NCBI GenBank assembly: GCA_019358875.1
Contig: JAHHIF010000036.1
Location: 1 to 64,000 of the forward strand
DNA: 64,000 bases
Source of the DNA: Symplocastrum torsivum CPER-KK1
GTDB lineage: Bacteria > Cyanobacteriota > Cyanobacteriia > Cyanobacteriales > Coleofasciculaceae
Reading direction: 5' to 3'
The translations under genes were made by a program, and so were the position numbers. The notes beneath the pieces were generated by a model that had not been told where the DNA came from, did not search any database, and worked only from the letters and a program-made list of their open reading frames with translations. Below are positions 1 through 9,745 of the stretch, piece by piece (within the stretch, counting starts at the first letter, position 1; each line of letters begins with the position of its first letter).

Positions 1-25
1 TATAGGCTAGTACTGCTAGCCTATA
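1..25. repeat. Perfect 10-bp inverted repeat at the window edge
   Basis: Positions 1-10 and 16-25 are perfect reverse complements around a 5-nt loop (TATAGGCTAG / CTAGCCTATA). No T-run follows on the + strand, so it is not a classic intrinsic terminator. It may extend left of the window. It could be a palindromic intergenic repeat or the end of a larger structure. Confidence 0.6.
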
Positions 26-214
26 CCTCCTCCCCCTCACTGTTTGATTATCATTCTCGTTAGCTAGAAAATTAAGTATATTGTCTCATTGACAACAATT
101 ACTTTGCCTTAACTTGTCACGAATGGGTTAGGACAGATGTAACGACGCAAACGACCACATACCAGTAATAAACCTTCTGCCCTCTGCCGCCTACCTTCTG
201 CCTTTCTTAGTCAA

Positions 215-1240
215 TTAATAGCGGATACGTGGGTCAATTAAAGCATTAATAATATCGATCGCGATACTCGCGACAACGACAATGGTTCCAAAAAACACCA
301 TAATTCCTTGCACAGTTGGGTAATCTCTCAGCTCAATTGCCTCATACAGCCGATTGGCAAGTCCCGGCCAAGAGAAGGTTACCTCTGTCAAAACAGCACC
401 CCCCAGTAGAGAGGCAAAGGTCAAGCCCATAATTGTAATAACCGGAATCAAAGCATTCTTCAAGGCATGGCTGATGAGAATTTTGCCTTCTTGAATCCCT
501 CTAGCACGAGCCGCTTCTACATAATCTGCTTGGAGTGTCTGCTTGAGATTTACCCGAACAATGCGCTCAAAAATCCCACTGAGAAGAATCCCCAACGTCA
601 AACTCGGCAGAGTGAGATAGTAGAGCGTGGTGAAAAACTGAGCCAAATTACCACTGAGGAGACTATCAACTAAATACAGTCCCGTTGGCCCAACCGGAGC
701 GACTTCTGAGGGGGGAAAACGCCCACCAATCGGGAACCAACGTAACTGTACAGAAAAGATTAATTGCAACACCATGCCCGCCCAAAAGACAGGAAGCGCA
801 TAGGTGATAATCCCAAACAAGCGTCCCCCAACGTCAAAAGCGGTACCAGGGCGAGAAGCAGAAAGAATACCAATGCCAACCCCAACAGTCAACGCCACAA
901 TCATGCTGCACACCGCTACTTCTACGGTAGCTGGAAAGTACTGCTGGATTACTTCCCAAACATCTCGACCCTGATCAGTAATTGAACTGCCTAAATCCAA
1001 CCGCAGCAAATCTCCTAAATAGCTAAGGTACTGCAACGGCAAAGGTTTGTTTAGCCCTAAGCGTTCGCGAAATGCTTCTTTGACACTATCGGGAGCGCGA
1101 TTACCGATAACGGCATCAATTGGATCGCCTGGGGTGGCACGTAGCAGCAGAAAGACAATCGTGACGATTGTCCACATCATGAGAGGGGCAAGAAGTAGCC
1201 GGGTTAGGACGTAATACTGTAGGGCGCGAGAACGAGACAT
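215..1240 (-). CDS. ABC transporter permease, peptide/nickel (DppB) type
   Basis: This 341-residue inner-membrane permease belongs to the DppB/OppB/NikB family that imports peptides, nickel chelates or similar solutes. An N-terminal membrane helix (about residues 14-32) is followed by the family's periplasmic segment with the LLRATPGDP motif. Several further helices follow, and the cytoplasmic coupling loop (EAARARGIQEGKI, about residue 240) docks on the ATPase. It lies 120 bp downstream of a family-5 binding-protein gene on the same strand and is very likely its partner. No DppC-type second permease and no DppD/F-type ATPase is visible, so the remaining subunits must lie elsewhere. The substrate cannot be told from the sequence. 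Confidence 0.9.
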   Translation of the reverse strand: MSRSRALQYYVLTRLLLAPLMMWTIVTIVFLLLRATPGDPIDAVIGNRAPDSVKEAFRERLGLNKPLPLQYLSYLGDLLRLDLGSSITDQGRDVWEVIQQYFPATVEVAVCSMIVALTVGVGIGILSASRPGTAFDVGGRLFGIITYALPVFWAGMVLQLIFSVQLRWFPIGGRFPPSEVAPVGPTGLYLVDSLLSGNLAQFFTTLYYLTLPSLTLGILLSGIFERIVRVNLKQTLQADYVEAARARGIQEGKILISHALKNALIPVITIMGLTFASLLGGAVLTEVTFSWPGLANRLYEAIELRDYPTVQGIMVFFGTIVVVASIAIDIINALIDPRIRY

Positions 1241-1254
1241 TTTATTGGGAAGGT

Positions 1255-1305
1255 GAAGAGGTGGGGAGAGTGGGAGAGTGGGAGGTGGGGAGGTAGGAAG
1301 TTAAT
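1255..1305. repeat. G-rich GTGGGGAG-type intergenic repeat
   Basis: The gap between the binding-protein and permease genes holds a tandem, slightly degenerate G-rich tract built from GTGGGAGA/GTGGGGAG-like units. Similar tracts lie near 41690-41720 and, in GGGAATTGGG form, near 24700, 31660 and 34800. Such short G-rich repeats are typical of intergenic DNA in large cyanobacterial genomes and could form G-quadruplexes in single strands. Confidence 0.6.
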
Positions 1306-1360
1306 ATACATAAACTTTGGGAGTTTTTCACTGATCACTCCATCTCCCCATCCCTAATTT

Positions 1361-3082
1361 TTAGGCTTGTTTATCTACCTCCCAGAAGGACAAACCAAGA
1401 ACTGGGTTAAGTTCAACGTTTTTTATGGGCTTTTGGGCAAAGGCGTAGTCAACTTTCTGCAAAAAGGGAACATAAGGGACATCCTGTGCCAGTAAGGTTT
1501 GGATCTCAGCAAAGATTTTTTTGCGGGCTTCGGTGTTTTGTTCTTTGCGTTCAGCCTGAATCAACTGATTAATTTTTTCGTTGTAGTAGAAGAAGCCTTG
1601 GCTTTGACTTGCACCTTCCTCACAACCTGTTGCTGCTGACCCTTTGTTGCAGGCAAATAGAGGGCTAACGTAGTTATCGGCATCGCCAAAGTCTGGGAAC
1701 CAAGCCACTAAATAACTCGGATAAATTCCTTTGGCAACGTTAGCGAAAAGTGTGGTCGATTCGACGGGTTGCGGTTTGACTTGCATAATCCCATCGAGTC
1801 TTTGGGCGGCATACTCTTTGAGGAGGGTTACCATCTGCTCTCGCTCTGAATTACTAGAGGAGTACCAAATCTCAAACACAAAGGGTTTTTCTTTAGAAAA
1901 TCCGGCTTTCGTTAGGAGTTCTTTCGCCTTTTCTACATTGCCGTCGCCATAAGGTTCTTTAAACGCGGGTACGTTGGTTTCAAAGCTGTTGGGAACGATG
2001 CTGTAGGAGGGTTCAGCGAGGTTTTTGTAGACACGCTCAATAATTAGGGGACGGTCAATCATTGCCGCGATCGCTTGTCTTACTTCTACCTGATCGAGTG
2101 GCTTTTGCTTGACATTTAGCACCAGGTAGTCAACACGAGTACTTGGCTTGTTTACAACCTGAAATCCTTTGGATTGGGCATCATTTTTGAGACTGACAAC
2201 CTGTGAAGAGTCCAAGTCTCGATAGGCAATGTCTAATGCACCTGTTGCAAAGGAATTATATAAGTTGGCGGAACTACTTAGAGATTGAAAGTCAATTCCT
2301 TGATTGGCTGGTTTTTCTCCCCAATATTTGTCAAAAACATCAAGCTTAACGAGGTTGGGATTAAACGAAACGAGTTTATACGGCCCTGTTCCTACAAACT
2401 CATTTGGCTTAAATTTCCCTTCCCCAATTTCGTAAGCTTTGGGCGAGACAGCAGACATTCCAGAGAAAGCTAATAGCGATGGGAAGGGTGCAAAGGGGCT
2501 TTTAAGTTTAATCGTAAGTTCGTAATCCCCAGTCGCTTCCACTGATTCCATAACGTCGGAGAGCAGTGCTGAGGGTTTACCGCCGTTTTTGCTAAACCGT
2601 TCTAGGGAAAATGCCATTGCTTTGGCGTTGAACGGTTCCCCATCGTGGAACGTGACACCTTGGCGTATAGGGATGGTGTAGGTTAGACCATCCGCGCTCA
2701 CTTTGGGCATTGCGGTGGCAAGTTGTGGCTCGATCTTGTCGGTGTCTCCGACGTAGGTATAAAGGCGATCGCCTAAATTGGTGATGATGTCGCTAATTGC
2801 TACTTCATAACCATCGGCAGGGTCAAGTGTCCGTGGCTTCTCGATTGAGCCGACGGTAATGCGATCGCTACTAGCGCCAGTGGCTGGACTAGAGGAACCA
2901 ACCGGGGTTGATGTTTTTGGTGCCCCACAACTGACAATTAGCGCACAGCAAGCAATGGATAAGCCTAAGAATTGCCCAATAGACTGCCACTGTCTTAAAC
3001 CCAACTTTGGGGAAACCGAGCTTAACCCAGAATTAGGTCGCTTTCTACGAAACAGACGAAACCAGTTCATAACAACTTGCAT
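1361..3082 (-). CDS. ABC transporter substrate-binding lipoprotein, family 5 (SBP_bac_5)
   Basis: This 573-residue solute-binding protein captures the substrate of a DppB-type importer. The basic start and hydrophobic stretch end in a lipobox-like IVSC near residue 52, so it is probably a lipoprotein. The mature part has family-5 hallmarks: GSIEKPRTLDPADGYE at the beginning, and LTYTIPIRQGVTFHDGEPF followed by FSLERF. It also has GTGPYKLVSF. Start: an ATG at 3082, with a second in-frame ATG at 3070; neither has a clear Shine-Dalgarno sequence. It is upstream of the permease and in the same direction. Peptides or metal chelates are possible ligands, which the sequence does not settle. Confidence 0.88.
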   Translation of the reverse strand: MQVVMNWFRLFRRKRPNSGLSSVSPKLGLRQWQSIGQFLGLSIACCALIVSCGAPKTSTPVGSSSPATGASSDRITVGSIEKPRTLDPADGYEVAISDIITNLGDRLYTYVGDTDKIEPQLATAMPKVSADGLTYTIPIRQGVTFHDGEPFNAKAMAFSLERFSKNGGKPSALLSDVMESVEATGDYELTIKLKSPFAPFPSLLAFSGMSAVSPKAYEIGEGKFKPNEFVGTGPYKLVSFNPNLVKLDVFDKYWGEKPANQGIDFQSLSSSANLYNSFATGALDIAYRDLDSSQVVSLKNDAQSKGFQVVNKPSTRVDYLVLNVKQKPLDQVEVRQAIAAMIDRPLIIERVYKNLAEPSYSIVPNSFETNVPAFKEPYGDGNVEKAKELLTKAGFSKEKPFVFEIWYSSSNSEREQMVTLLKEYAAQRLDGIMQVKPQPVESTTLFANVAKGIYPSYLVAWFPDFGDADNYVSPLFACNKGSAATGCEEGASQSQGFFYYNEKINQLIQAERKEQNTEARKKIFAEIQTLLAQDVPYVPFLQKVDYAFAQKPIKNVELNPVLGLSFWEVDKQA

Positions 3083-3264
3083 TCAGATTTTTTGAAATTG
3101 GCGATCAGCTACAAACAACTATCCCTGGATATACATTAAAGCTGAAACCTTATCTTTGCGTACTGTTCGTCATGAACTCAATTCAATCAGCAAGGTGGAT
3201 TCAATAATTTACAAAATTCAAAACCCTTAGGGGCAGTACCCTGCCATGCCCCTTTCCTAGGAAT

Positions 3265-3444
3265 TAGCGCTCTTCTGTCAGTCTAGGTGATCGCAAAGGC
3301 TGTAATCCTGATAGGACGTGAGTTTTCCCAATTGGTCTACATTTTTGAGTTTCTGATAGAAACTCACCCCTCAAATCGTTATGTGGAAAAGCTCTCAAGC
3401 TTTTACTTTGAGCGTGATTTTCCGAGACTGACAGAAGAGCGTTA
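3265..3444. mobile_element. MITE-like element with 18-bp terminal inverted repeats and TA flanks
   Basis: Terminal repeats at 3267-3284 and 3425-3442 match in 17 of 18 positions when one is reverse-complemented (outermost base differs); the core is CGCTCTTCTGTCAGTCT. Each end is directly flanked by TA (3265-3266 and 3443-3444), the target duplication expected for IS630/Tc1-mariner transposition. The 176-bp body has no transposase and contains a hairpin with an 8-bp stem at 3346-3366. It sits about 30 bp downstream of the CysA-like gene. A non-autonomous element is the simplest reading. The family assignment is inferred from TIR plus TA only. Confidence 0.72.
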
Positions 3445-3471
3445 GAGATCAATAAATCCATGCTCCTAATT

Positions 3472-4488
3472 CTAAATTGAGTAGTGTAGGGGGAAAGCCT
3501 TAGCATCCTTGGGCTTAACATACACCCACTGCTGTGGCTCCAGCTTCAACTCTTTAAACCGTTCCCGCGACAAATGTGCTGTAACGACCTGACCATCTTC
3601 TAGGGTTAACTCAGCTTGAATTTCCCAACCCAGATGAATCACCCGCGTTACTCTCGCTTTAGCGCTAGCACCATTGGATGTTGTTTCTACAATGACATCG
3701 TGAGGACGTAAGAAAATTTCTGGATTAGCAGAATCAAAGCCGCCATCCTGGAAAATCCGGGATGTGCTAGGCAAGACATTTACCGGACCAATGAAACTCA
3801 TCACAAACGCCGAGGTAGGGTTATCGTAAATCTCTGCGGGTGTCCCTACCTGTTCTACCTGTCCTTTGTTCATTACGACGATTTCATCCGCCACTTCCAT
3901 CGCTTCTTCTTGGTCGTGGGTAACGAAAACTGTTGTGACATGGACTTCATCATGAAGGCGACGTAACCAAGCGCGTAAATCTTTACGCACTTTGGCATCT
4001 AAGGCTCCGAAGGGTTCATCCAAGAGCAAAACTTGCGGTTGCACTGCTAACGCCCGTGCCAAGGCAACCCGCTGTCGCTGACCACCGGATAATTGAGAAG
4101 GATAGCGATCGCCCATTCCCTCCAAATGTACTAGCTTCAACAATTCCTCTACCCGCGCCTTGACTTTTGCCTTGGGCATTTTACGAATTTCCATGCCAAA
4201 GGCAATGTTCTTGCGTACCGTTAGGTGCTTGAACAAAGCGTAGTGCTGAAAGACAAACCCAATTTCGCGGTCTTGCACATTTTGGTGAGTGGCGTTTTTG
4301 CCAGTAATCCAAATATTGCCGCTATCGGGCATCTCCAAGCCAGAAATCAGCCGCAGTAATGTGGATTTCCCCGACCCGGATGGCCCCAAAAGGGCAACTA
4401 AGGAGCCGCTTTTGATCTCTAAATTTACTTGGTCAACAGCTTGAAAACTACCGAACCGTTTGGATACATTTTCAACAACAATAGCCAC
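3472..4488 (-). CDS. CysA-like sulfate/thiosulfate ABC transporter ATP-binding protein
   Basis: This 338-residue ATPase energises an importer. The nucleotide-binding domain (about 1-235) has Walker A GPSGSGKST, the signature LSGGQRQR, Walker B VLLLDEPFGALD and the switch histidine in VTHDQEEA. The segment after Walker A (FVFQHYALFKHLTVRKNIAFG) is typical of CysA-type proteins. The C-terminal region (about 240-338) resembles the TOBE-like regulatory domain of sulfate ATPases. It is an orphan here: no CysT/CysW permease or sulfate-binding protein is visible. The neighbouring peptide-type transporter normally uses a different ATPase class, so the two probably do not belong together. Confidence 0.85.
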   Translation of the reverse strand: MAIVVENVSKRFGSFQAVDQVNLEIKSGSLVALLGPSGSGKSTLLRLISGLEMPDSGNIWITGKNATHQNVQDREIGFVFQHYALFKHLTVRKNIAFGMEIRKMPKAKVKARVEELLKLVHLEGMGDRYPSQLSGGQRQRVALARALAVQPQVLLLDEPFGALDAKVRKDLRAWLRRLHDEVHVTTVFVTHDQEEAMEVADEIVVMNKGQVEQVGTPAEIYDNPTSAFVMSFIGPVNVLPSTSRIFQDGGFDSANPEIFLRPHDVIVETTSNGASAKARVTRVIHLGWEIQAELTLEDGQVVTAHLSRERFKELKLEPQQWVYVKPKDAKAFPLHYSI

Positions 4489-4777
4489 GGTGATGAACCT
4501 CTTGATGAAGCTTTCTATTATCTTTGGTGGTGTGGCGCGATCGCCAAGAGCCTATCTATAGCAGTAGCCACTGAGGTTAGGACATCATCGGAAGCCGAGT
4601 TCCTTAACCGGAGCCTATTTCACTGGAAGCTGACCGCCCAAAGCTGACTGCTGATTGCTATAAAAAGTGCTTTCGGCTTGTTGACCGCTATGACAATGAA
4701 TTACCGATTCCCTGAGAGGATTACTGTAGTCTTATAGCACAAATCAACGCGATAACTATTGAGTTTAGCCTTATCGC

Positions 4778-6292
4778 CTAGCTGCCTATGGCATAACTAG
4801 TGAGCGGCAGCATCACTGTAAACGTTGTACCGATACCCAAAGCGCTTTCTACAGCAAGCTGACCGCCATGCAAGTCTACAGACTTTTTAACAATCGATAG
4901 TCCTAACCCCGTACCTTGGATTGAGCCGACATTGCTAGCTCGATAGAAAGACTCAAACAATCGAGAGAGGTCTTCTGGCGGAATTCCCATACCCTGATCT
5001 TGAATACGGAATGTCGCTACCTCATCTTGACAGGCGAGTTCAAAATTCACTGTCTCACCTTTAGGAGAGTATTTAACCGCATTAGAGAGCAGATTGGTCA
5101 GAATTGGTCGCAGGAGGTTCTCATCCAGGCAGGCATTAGAGCATTCTCCTTGACAGGTAAAGGTAAGACTGTGATGACTGTTGAAATTGCTCCGGAGTTC
5201 TTCAACTAAGTTACGACAGAACTCTACTAAATCTATAGCAACGGGCTTAAACTCCATTTTGCCAGCCTCTGCCTTACCGATGAGCAGCACATCATCCAGT
5301 AACTGAATTGTCTGATTAATAGCAGCTCGAATTCGCTGAAAATGTTTGCTTTTTTTCTCATCCATGACATCCCGGCAATAACGCTCCAAAAGTTCTGCGG
5401 AGGAGCGGATAGTGGTTAGTGGTGTGCGGAATTCGTGGGAAACAACTGAAACTAAGTCTGATTTAAGTTGGTTGAGTTCGCGTTCCTGTTCCAATGCGTT
5501 AATAATTTCTGTTTCAGCTCGTTTCTTGTCGCTAATATCTCTGCCTTCCCCAATCAGCATCACCACTTTCCCGGTTTCGTCTTTTAATGGCTTAAGGGAA
5601 AAATCAACCCACACCATTACGTTAAGAGCGTCCCGCACCTGGATTTCATCGCGAACCAAATGACCATCACGGGCGTTGGCAATAGCTGTTTGCAACCACT
5701 CTTGACTAGCTTGGGAGTAATTCCAACACTTCATCTCCCATAGCGGCAGACCCAGACAATCTTCTTGATTAGCGTGACTGAAGTCAAGGGCAGCCTGGTT
5801 AAATTCCAGAAGATTTCCTTCGGGTGTCAACAGCACCATTAATTGAAAGGTTTGGTCAAAAACCACTCGAAAGCGTTGTTCACTCGCTTGTAGCTGCTTG
5901 AGAATATGCCCGCGCTCGATCGCATAACGGATAGCACGGACAAGCGATTGAGTAGTGATTTGCTCCTTAAAGAGATAATCCTGCGCCCCTTGTGCTACGG
6001 CTTGTAGGGCAAGTTCCTCATCATTAACCACCGTCAGCACCACAACGGGGATATCGGGTACGGCTGTATGGAACTCGACTAGCGTGTCTAATCGATCAGA
6101 GTCTGGGAGAATCAGGTCTAAGAGAACCACATCAACTGTGAGATTGCGGCAAGCCTGGATAGCATTACTTAGCCGCTCAACATGTACCAAGTCCCAACCT
6201 TCCTTCTCTAAGCGAGAGAAAACTTGGCGCAGCAAAGTAGCATCACTAGGGCTATCCTCCACCAATAGGATGCGAATCGGTGTGTTGGACAT
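4778..6292 (-). CDS. Receiver-PAS-histidine kinase (hybrid sensor kinase)
   Basis: This 504-residue cytoplasmic two-component protein has its receiver domain at the N terminus (about 1-125; acidic pocket LLVEDS, phospho-acceptor Asp in VVLLDLILPD, conserved Lys in YLFKEQ). A PAS domain follows (about 140-260), then a HisKA dimerisation domain with SHEFRTPLTTIRSSAELL and an HATPase_c domain with N, G1 and G2 boxes (NAVKYS, DQGMGIP, GTGLGLSIV). It begins 18 bp after the stop of the upstream membrane sensor kinase. Because that kinase has no receiver of its own, the receiver here may take its phosphate; that link is an inference. The signal is unknown. Confidence 0.92.
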   Translation of the reverse strand: MSNTPIRILLVEDSPSDATLLRQVFSRLEKEGWDLVHVERLSNAIQACRNLTVDVVLLDLILPDSDRLDTLVEFHTAVPDIPVVVLTVVNDEELALQAVAQGAQDYLFKEQITTQSLVRAIRYAIERGHILKQLQASEQRFRVVFDQTFQLMVLLTPEGNLLEFNQAALDFSHANQEDCLGLPLWEMKCWNYSQASQEWLQTAIANARDGHLVRDEIQVRDALNVMVWVDFSLKPLKDETGKVVMLIGEGRDISDKKRAETEIINALEQERELNQLKSDLVSVVSHEFRTPLTTIRSSAELLERYCRDVMDEKKSKHFQRIRAAINQTIQLLDDVLLIGKAEAGKMEFKPVAIDLVEFCRNLVEELRSNFNSHHSLTFTCQGECSNACLDENLLRPILTNLLSNAVKYSPKGETVNFELACQDEVATFRIQDQGMGIPPEDLSRLFESFYRASNVGSIQGTGLGLSIVKKSVDLHGGQLAVESALGIGTTFTVMLPLTSYAIGS

Positions 6293-6310
6293 AGTAGGAG
6301 GGTTTTTAGC

Positions 6311-9300
6311 TTAGAGTTCACCTTGGGGAGGAGCTAGGGGTATTTTAAAGTAAAAAGTGGTTCCTAGTCCGGGCTGTGATTCTGCCCAGATACTGCCACT
6401 ATGACTCTCTACGATCTTTTTACAAATCGCCAGCCCGATGCCAGTACCAGAAAACTCGGTACGGCTATGGAGACGTTTAAAAACCTCAAAAATCCGCGTA
6501 AGATACTTAGATTCGATGCCAATTCCGTTATCACGCACGAAAAAGAGCCATTCCTGATTTCTCAATTGTGCTTGAATGTGTACTTCGGGTGGCTCATCAC
6601 GGTGGAACTTAACCGCGTTGCTAATCAGATTTTGGAATAGCTGTATGAGTTGAGTTTTGTCTGCCTTAATCGTTGGTAGAGACTCATGAGTAACGGTGGC
6701 GTTACTGTCAGCGATCGCTACTTCCAAATTTGCGATCGCTTGACGCACCACAGCATTGCAGTCAATCGCGGCAACTCCTTGATGGTCAGTACCCAAACGA
6801 CAATAGGTGAGCAAGTCTTGAATCAACTGCTGCATTCGCGTTGCGCCATCTACGATATAACTCATGTATTCCTGAGCTGACTCATCTAGCTGGTTTTGGT
6901 AGTCTTGCCTCAGAAGTTGAGTGAAACCCGTTATCGCTCGCAATGGCTCTTGCAAGTCGTGAGAAGCGACATAAGCAAACTGCTCTAATTCCTGATTGGA
7001 ACGTTTTAAATCCGTCGTTAGTTGCTCTAGTTTCTGTTCGGTTCGCTTGCGCTCAGTAATGTCGGTGGAAATGCCACAAACTGCATAAGGGACACCATTG
7101 GCATCAAGTAGAGGAAACTTATTAACAAGGTAGGTGTGTATCCCATCATCAAGAGGGGCAACTTCTTCTGTTTCGATAGAGAGGCATTGGTCGAGGACTT
7201 GTTTGTTAATGGTGGCGTAAGCCTCAGCAAATTCAGCACCCCAAACTTCATAGATGCTCTTACCAATTAGTTGCTCATGAGTCGTGGACAACAGGTTTTC
7301 GTAGCTGCGGTTGCTCAGTAGGTGCCTGTTCTGCTTATCGATTACGAAAATGAAGGTTGGTGAGTTATCCAGGATTGCCTGTAGCTGTTGTTGACTCTCC
7401 CACAAGTCTGCTTCTGCTTGCTCGCGCACTCTAATTTCAGCTTGCAGTCGGGCGTTAGTCTGCTCTAACTCCGTTGTCCGTTGTTGGACTCGCTGTTCTA
7501 GTTCTTGATTAAGCTGTTGAAGGGCAAATTCTGCTCGTTTGCGATCGGTAATATCCTGGGTAATCCCAAGAATTTGAGAAATTTCCCCTTGTTCATCTAG
7601 CAGTGGTACATAATTGACAACTATCGTAAACGAACCAACCCTAGGTAAAGTGATATCACATTCACCTGTTTGAATGGTTCGAGTTTCCACAGCACGCTCA
7701 AGAATCGGCAGATACTTGGAAGTGATTTCACCAGACCAGATTTCCTCGTCAGTAAGACCGATAAGTTCTTCCAAAGGCTTTTCGGTGCGCTTTAGTCCCT
7801 CAAGATTGACAAACTGAAACTGCCGCTTAGCGTTGTAGATGATAAATGGGTGAGAAAAGTTATCAACGGCTAGCCGGAATCGCGCCTCGCTTTGGCGCAG
7901 TGCTGCCTCTGTTTCCTTACGTGAGGTGATATTAAAGGATGCTGCCAAGTATTGAATCGGCTTCCCTTTGGCATTGAGGAAAGGAAAAATAGTGGTATCT
8001 AGCCAGTAATCTGTCCCATCTTTAGCCCGATTCTTGACTTCTCCTTTCCAGATTTTCTTCCTAGCAAGGGTTAGCCACGGCTTTTGAGCGAATTCTTGGA
8101 AATGATTATCGGCAGTGAGCAAGCGGTAGTCTTGCCCGATGAGTTCTTCACTGGAATATTGGGAGAGTTGACAAAAATTGTCGTTGACATGGGTGATTAT
8201 TCCGTTGGGGTCAGTAATCGCTACAAGTGCCGACTGGTCTAAAGCGAGGTCAAGCCGTTGGGCTTGTTCCTTTGTTTGGAGGTAAAGGTGAGATTGGGTA
8301 ATTGCGATCGCGAGTTGGTCAGCAACGGCTTGCAACAGTTCCTTTTCTCCATCAAGACTGAACCAATTGGTGTCTCTGACCAAAATTAAATAGGCTATCA
8401 GCTCATTTTCAGCACGAACGGGGAGAGCTAAATAGCTTTGAGCCTTGAGTTCTAGATGAATGGGTTGAGGACTTGGTTTGACTTCTTGGAGTTGTATCGT
8501 CTCACCTCGTTGAGTTCGCACCTCAAAATCTGGTGGCACAGAGAACCGTCCGACTTGCGGCAACAGATTTTCCTGACAGTAAACCCGCTGAATCTCCAAG
8601 GAAAGCTCTGTGGGTTCATACCAGCCAAAAACCGCTCGTTCTAGTTGCAGCAGGGTTCCCACTTCTTCCACTGTTGCTTGCAGAATGTGATCCAACTCTA
8701 AGGAAGCACGAATCCGCTCGATCAAGCGGTTGAGCAGGGCTTCTTGAGACGCACGGGCGCGAGAACGCTCAGATACTAGCACAAGCCGTAATCCTGCCAG
8801 AGTCGCGATCGCTAGTAGTCCCCCCACCACTGTTGCCAACAAATTGAGGGCACTCAGTTGGGATTCAATATTGTGTTTGGGAATCACCAACGCGATCGAC
8901 CAATCCGCTTCGTGCAGGGGCAAATAGCCAACATAAACCCAATCGCCAGCTAGCTGCACTAGCTCAATTCCCCGCTGCTTGCCGATCATTCTTGTGGCAA
9001 TGTGCCGTAAATTCGGGTCGCTCGCTTGCAAAAAACTGGGAGCTGGTTTTTCCCATGTTCCCATTACTCTGGCATTCGGATGGACAATTGGCATTCCTTC
9101 TGAGGTGAGGGCAAAGGCGTAACTACCAGAGCCATATTTCAGACGGTTTACTACCTCAACAATCCGATCTATTTTAATTGCCGCCCCAATTATCCCAATT
9201 GGTCGTCTCTGAGCAGGAGGAATTGACCACACGGGAGCGCCCATTGGCACTGTCGCCCCATTGTGGGTGCGGCTAATAACGGGATCGCTCACATATACTT

Positions 9301-9745
9301 GTCCAGACATTGCTCGCTTAAAGTATTCGCGGTCTTTTACATTCTTCGCTCGACCCTTTCCGGTGGTGTTTTGAGAACCATCGGGGTTAATCATCGCAAA
9401 AAAGTAGAAGTCCTTCAGCCGTGACGCTTCGGATGTGAGATAAGGCTCAGCTACCGACCAATCCATCGTCCGAAATGTAGGAGTATTGGCAAGCATTGCA
9501 ATCTCAGCCTTCCGAGTGACTAGCCAATTATCAATTTCGTCAATTCCGACCTGAACTCGCAACAAGGCATTTTGCTTTAAGTTGCCCAAGAGCAACTCTC
9601 GCACGACTTGATAGCTCAAGATAGCGGTTGTGCTTACTGCCAAAGTTGTGCTGCCGATGATTAGCAGCACCAGCAAATTCCGAGGCTGCCACCCTTGATG
9701 AGAGCGGCTTTTCCACAATTGGGTTAAACTCTGCCACTTTGACAT
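6311..9745 (-). CDS. Membrane sensor histidine kinase: Cache-GAF-PAS-PAS-PAS-HisKA-HATPase
   Basis: This 1144-residue sensor kinase has a membrane helix near residues 25-47, a large extracytoplasmic region of the dCache type (about 50-295, with YFKRAMSGQVYVSDPVISR typical of Cache domains) and a second helix near 300-325. Inside the cell follow a GAF domain (about 345-490), three PAS domains (about 500-615, 625-745 and 790-910) with a coiled coil before the third, a kinase domain with ASHDLQEPLRAITGF as H-box, and an HATPase domain with NAVKFH and GTGIGLAIC. It lacks a receiver. The adjacent receiver-PAS-kinase gene 18 bp downstream is the likely partner. A small-molecule ligand of the Cache domain is expected but not identifiable. 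Confidence 0.93.
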   Translation of the reverse strand: MSKWQSLTQLWKSRSHQGWQPRNLLVLLIIGSTTLAVSTTAILSYQVVRELLLGNLKQNALLRVQVGIDEIDNWLVTRKAEIAMLANTPTFRTMDWSVAEPYLTSEASRLKDFYFFAMINPDGSQNTTGKGRAKNVKDREYFKRAMSGQVYVSDPVISRTHNGATVPMGAPVWSIPPAQRRPIGIIGAAIKIDRIVEVVNRLKYGSGSYAFALTSEGMPIVHPNARVMGTWEKPAPSFLQASDPNLRHIATRMIGKQRGIELVQLAGDWVYVGYLPLHEADWSIALVIPKHNIESQLSALNLLATVVGGLLAIATLAGLRLVLVSERSRARASQEALLNRLIERIRASLELDHILQATVEEVGTLLQLERAVFGWYEPTELSLEIQRVYCQENLLPQVGRFSVPPDFEVRTQRGETIQLQEVKPSPQPIHLELKAQSYLALPVRAENELIAYLILVRDTNWFSLDGEKELLQAVADQLAIAITQSHLYLQTKEQAQRLDLALDQSALVAITDPNGIITHVNDNFCQLSQYSSEELIGQDYRLLTADNHFQEFAQKPWLTLARKKIWKGEVKNRAKDGTDYWLDTTIFPFLNAKGKPIQYLAASFNITSRKETEAALRQSEARFRLAVDNFSHPFIIYNAKRQFQFVNLEGLKRTEKPLEELIGLTDEEIWSGEITSKYLPILERAVETRTIQTGECDITLPRVGSFTIVVNYVPLLDEQGEISQILGITQDITDRKRAEFALQQLNQELEQRVQQRTTELEQTNARLQAEIRVREQAEADLWESQQQLQAILDNSPTFIFVIDKQNRHLLSNRSYENLLSTTHEQLIGKSIYEVWGAEFAEAYATINKQVLDQCLSIETEEVAPLDDGIHTYLVNKFPLLDANGVPYAVCGISTDITERKRTEQKLEQLTTDLKRSNQELEQFAYVASHDLQEPLRAITGFTQLLRQDYQNQLDESAQEYMSYIVDGATRMQQLIQDLLTYCRLGTDHQGVAAIDCNAVVRQAIANLEVAIADSNATVTHESLPTIKADKTQLIQLFQNLISNAVKFHRDEPPEVHIQAQLRNQEWLFFVRDNGIGIESKYLTRIFEVFKRLHSRTEFSGTGIGLAICKKIVESHSGSIWAESQPGLGTTFYFKIPLAPPQGEL

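Noticed and set aside
3264..3521. 85-codon ORF across the MITE
   Set aside because: It reads through the terminal repeats of the element and into the 3' end of the CysA-like gene in another frame; no protein features.
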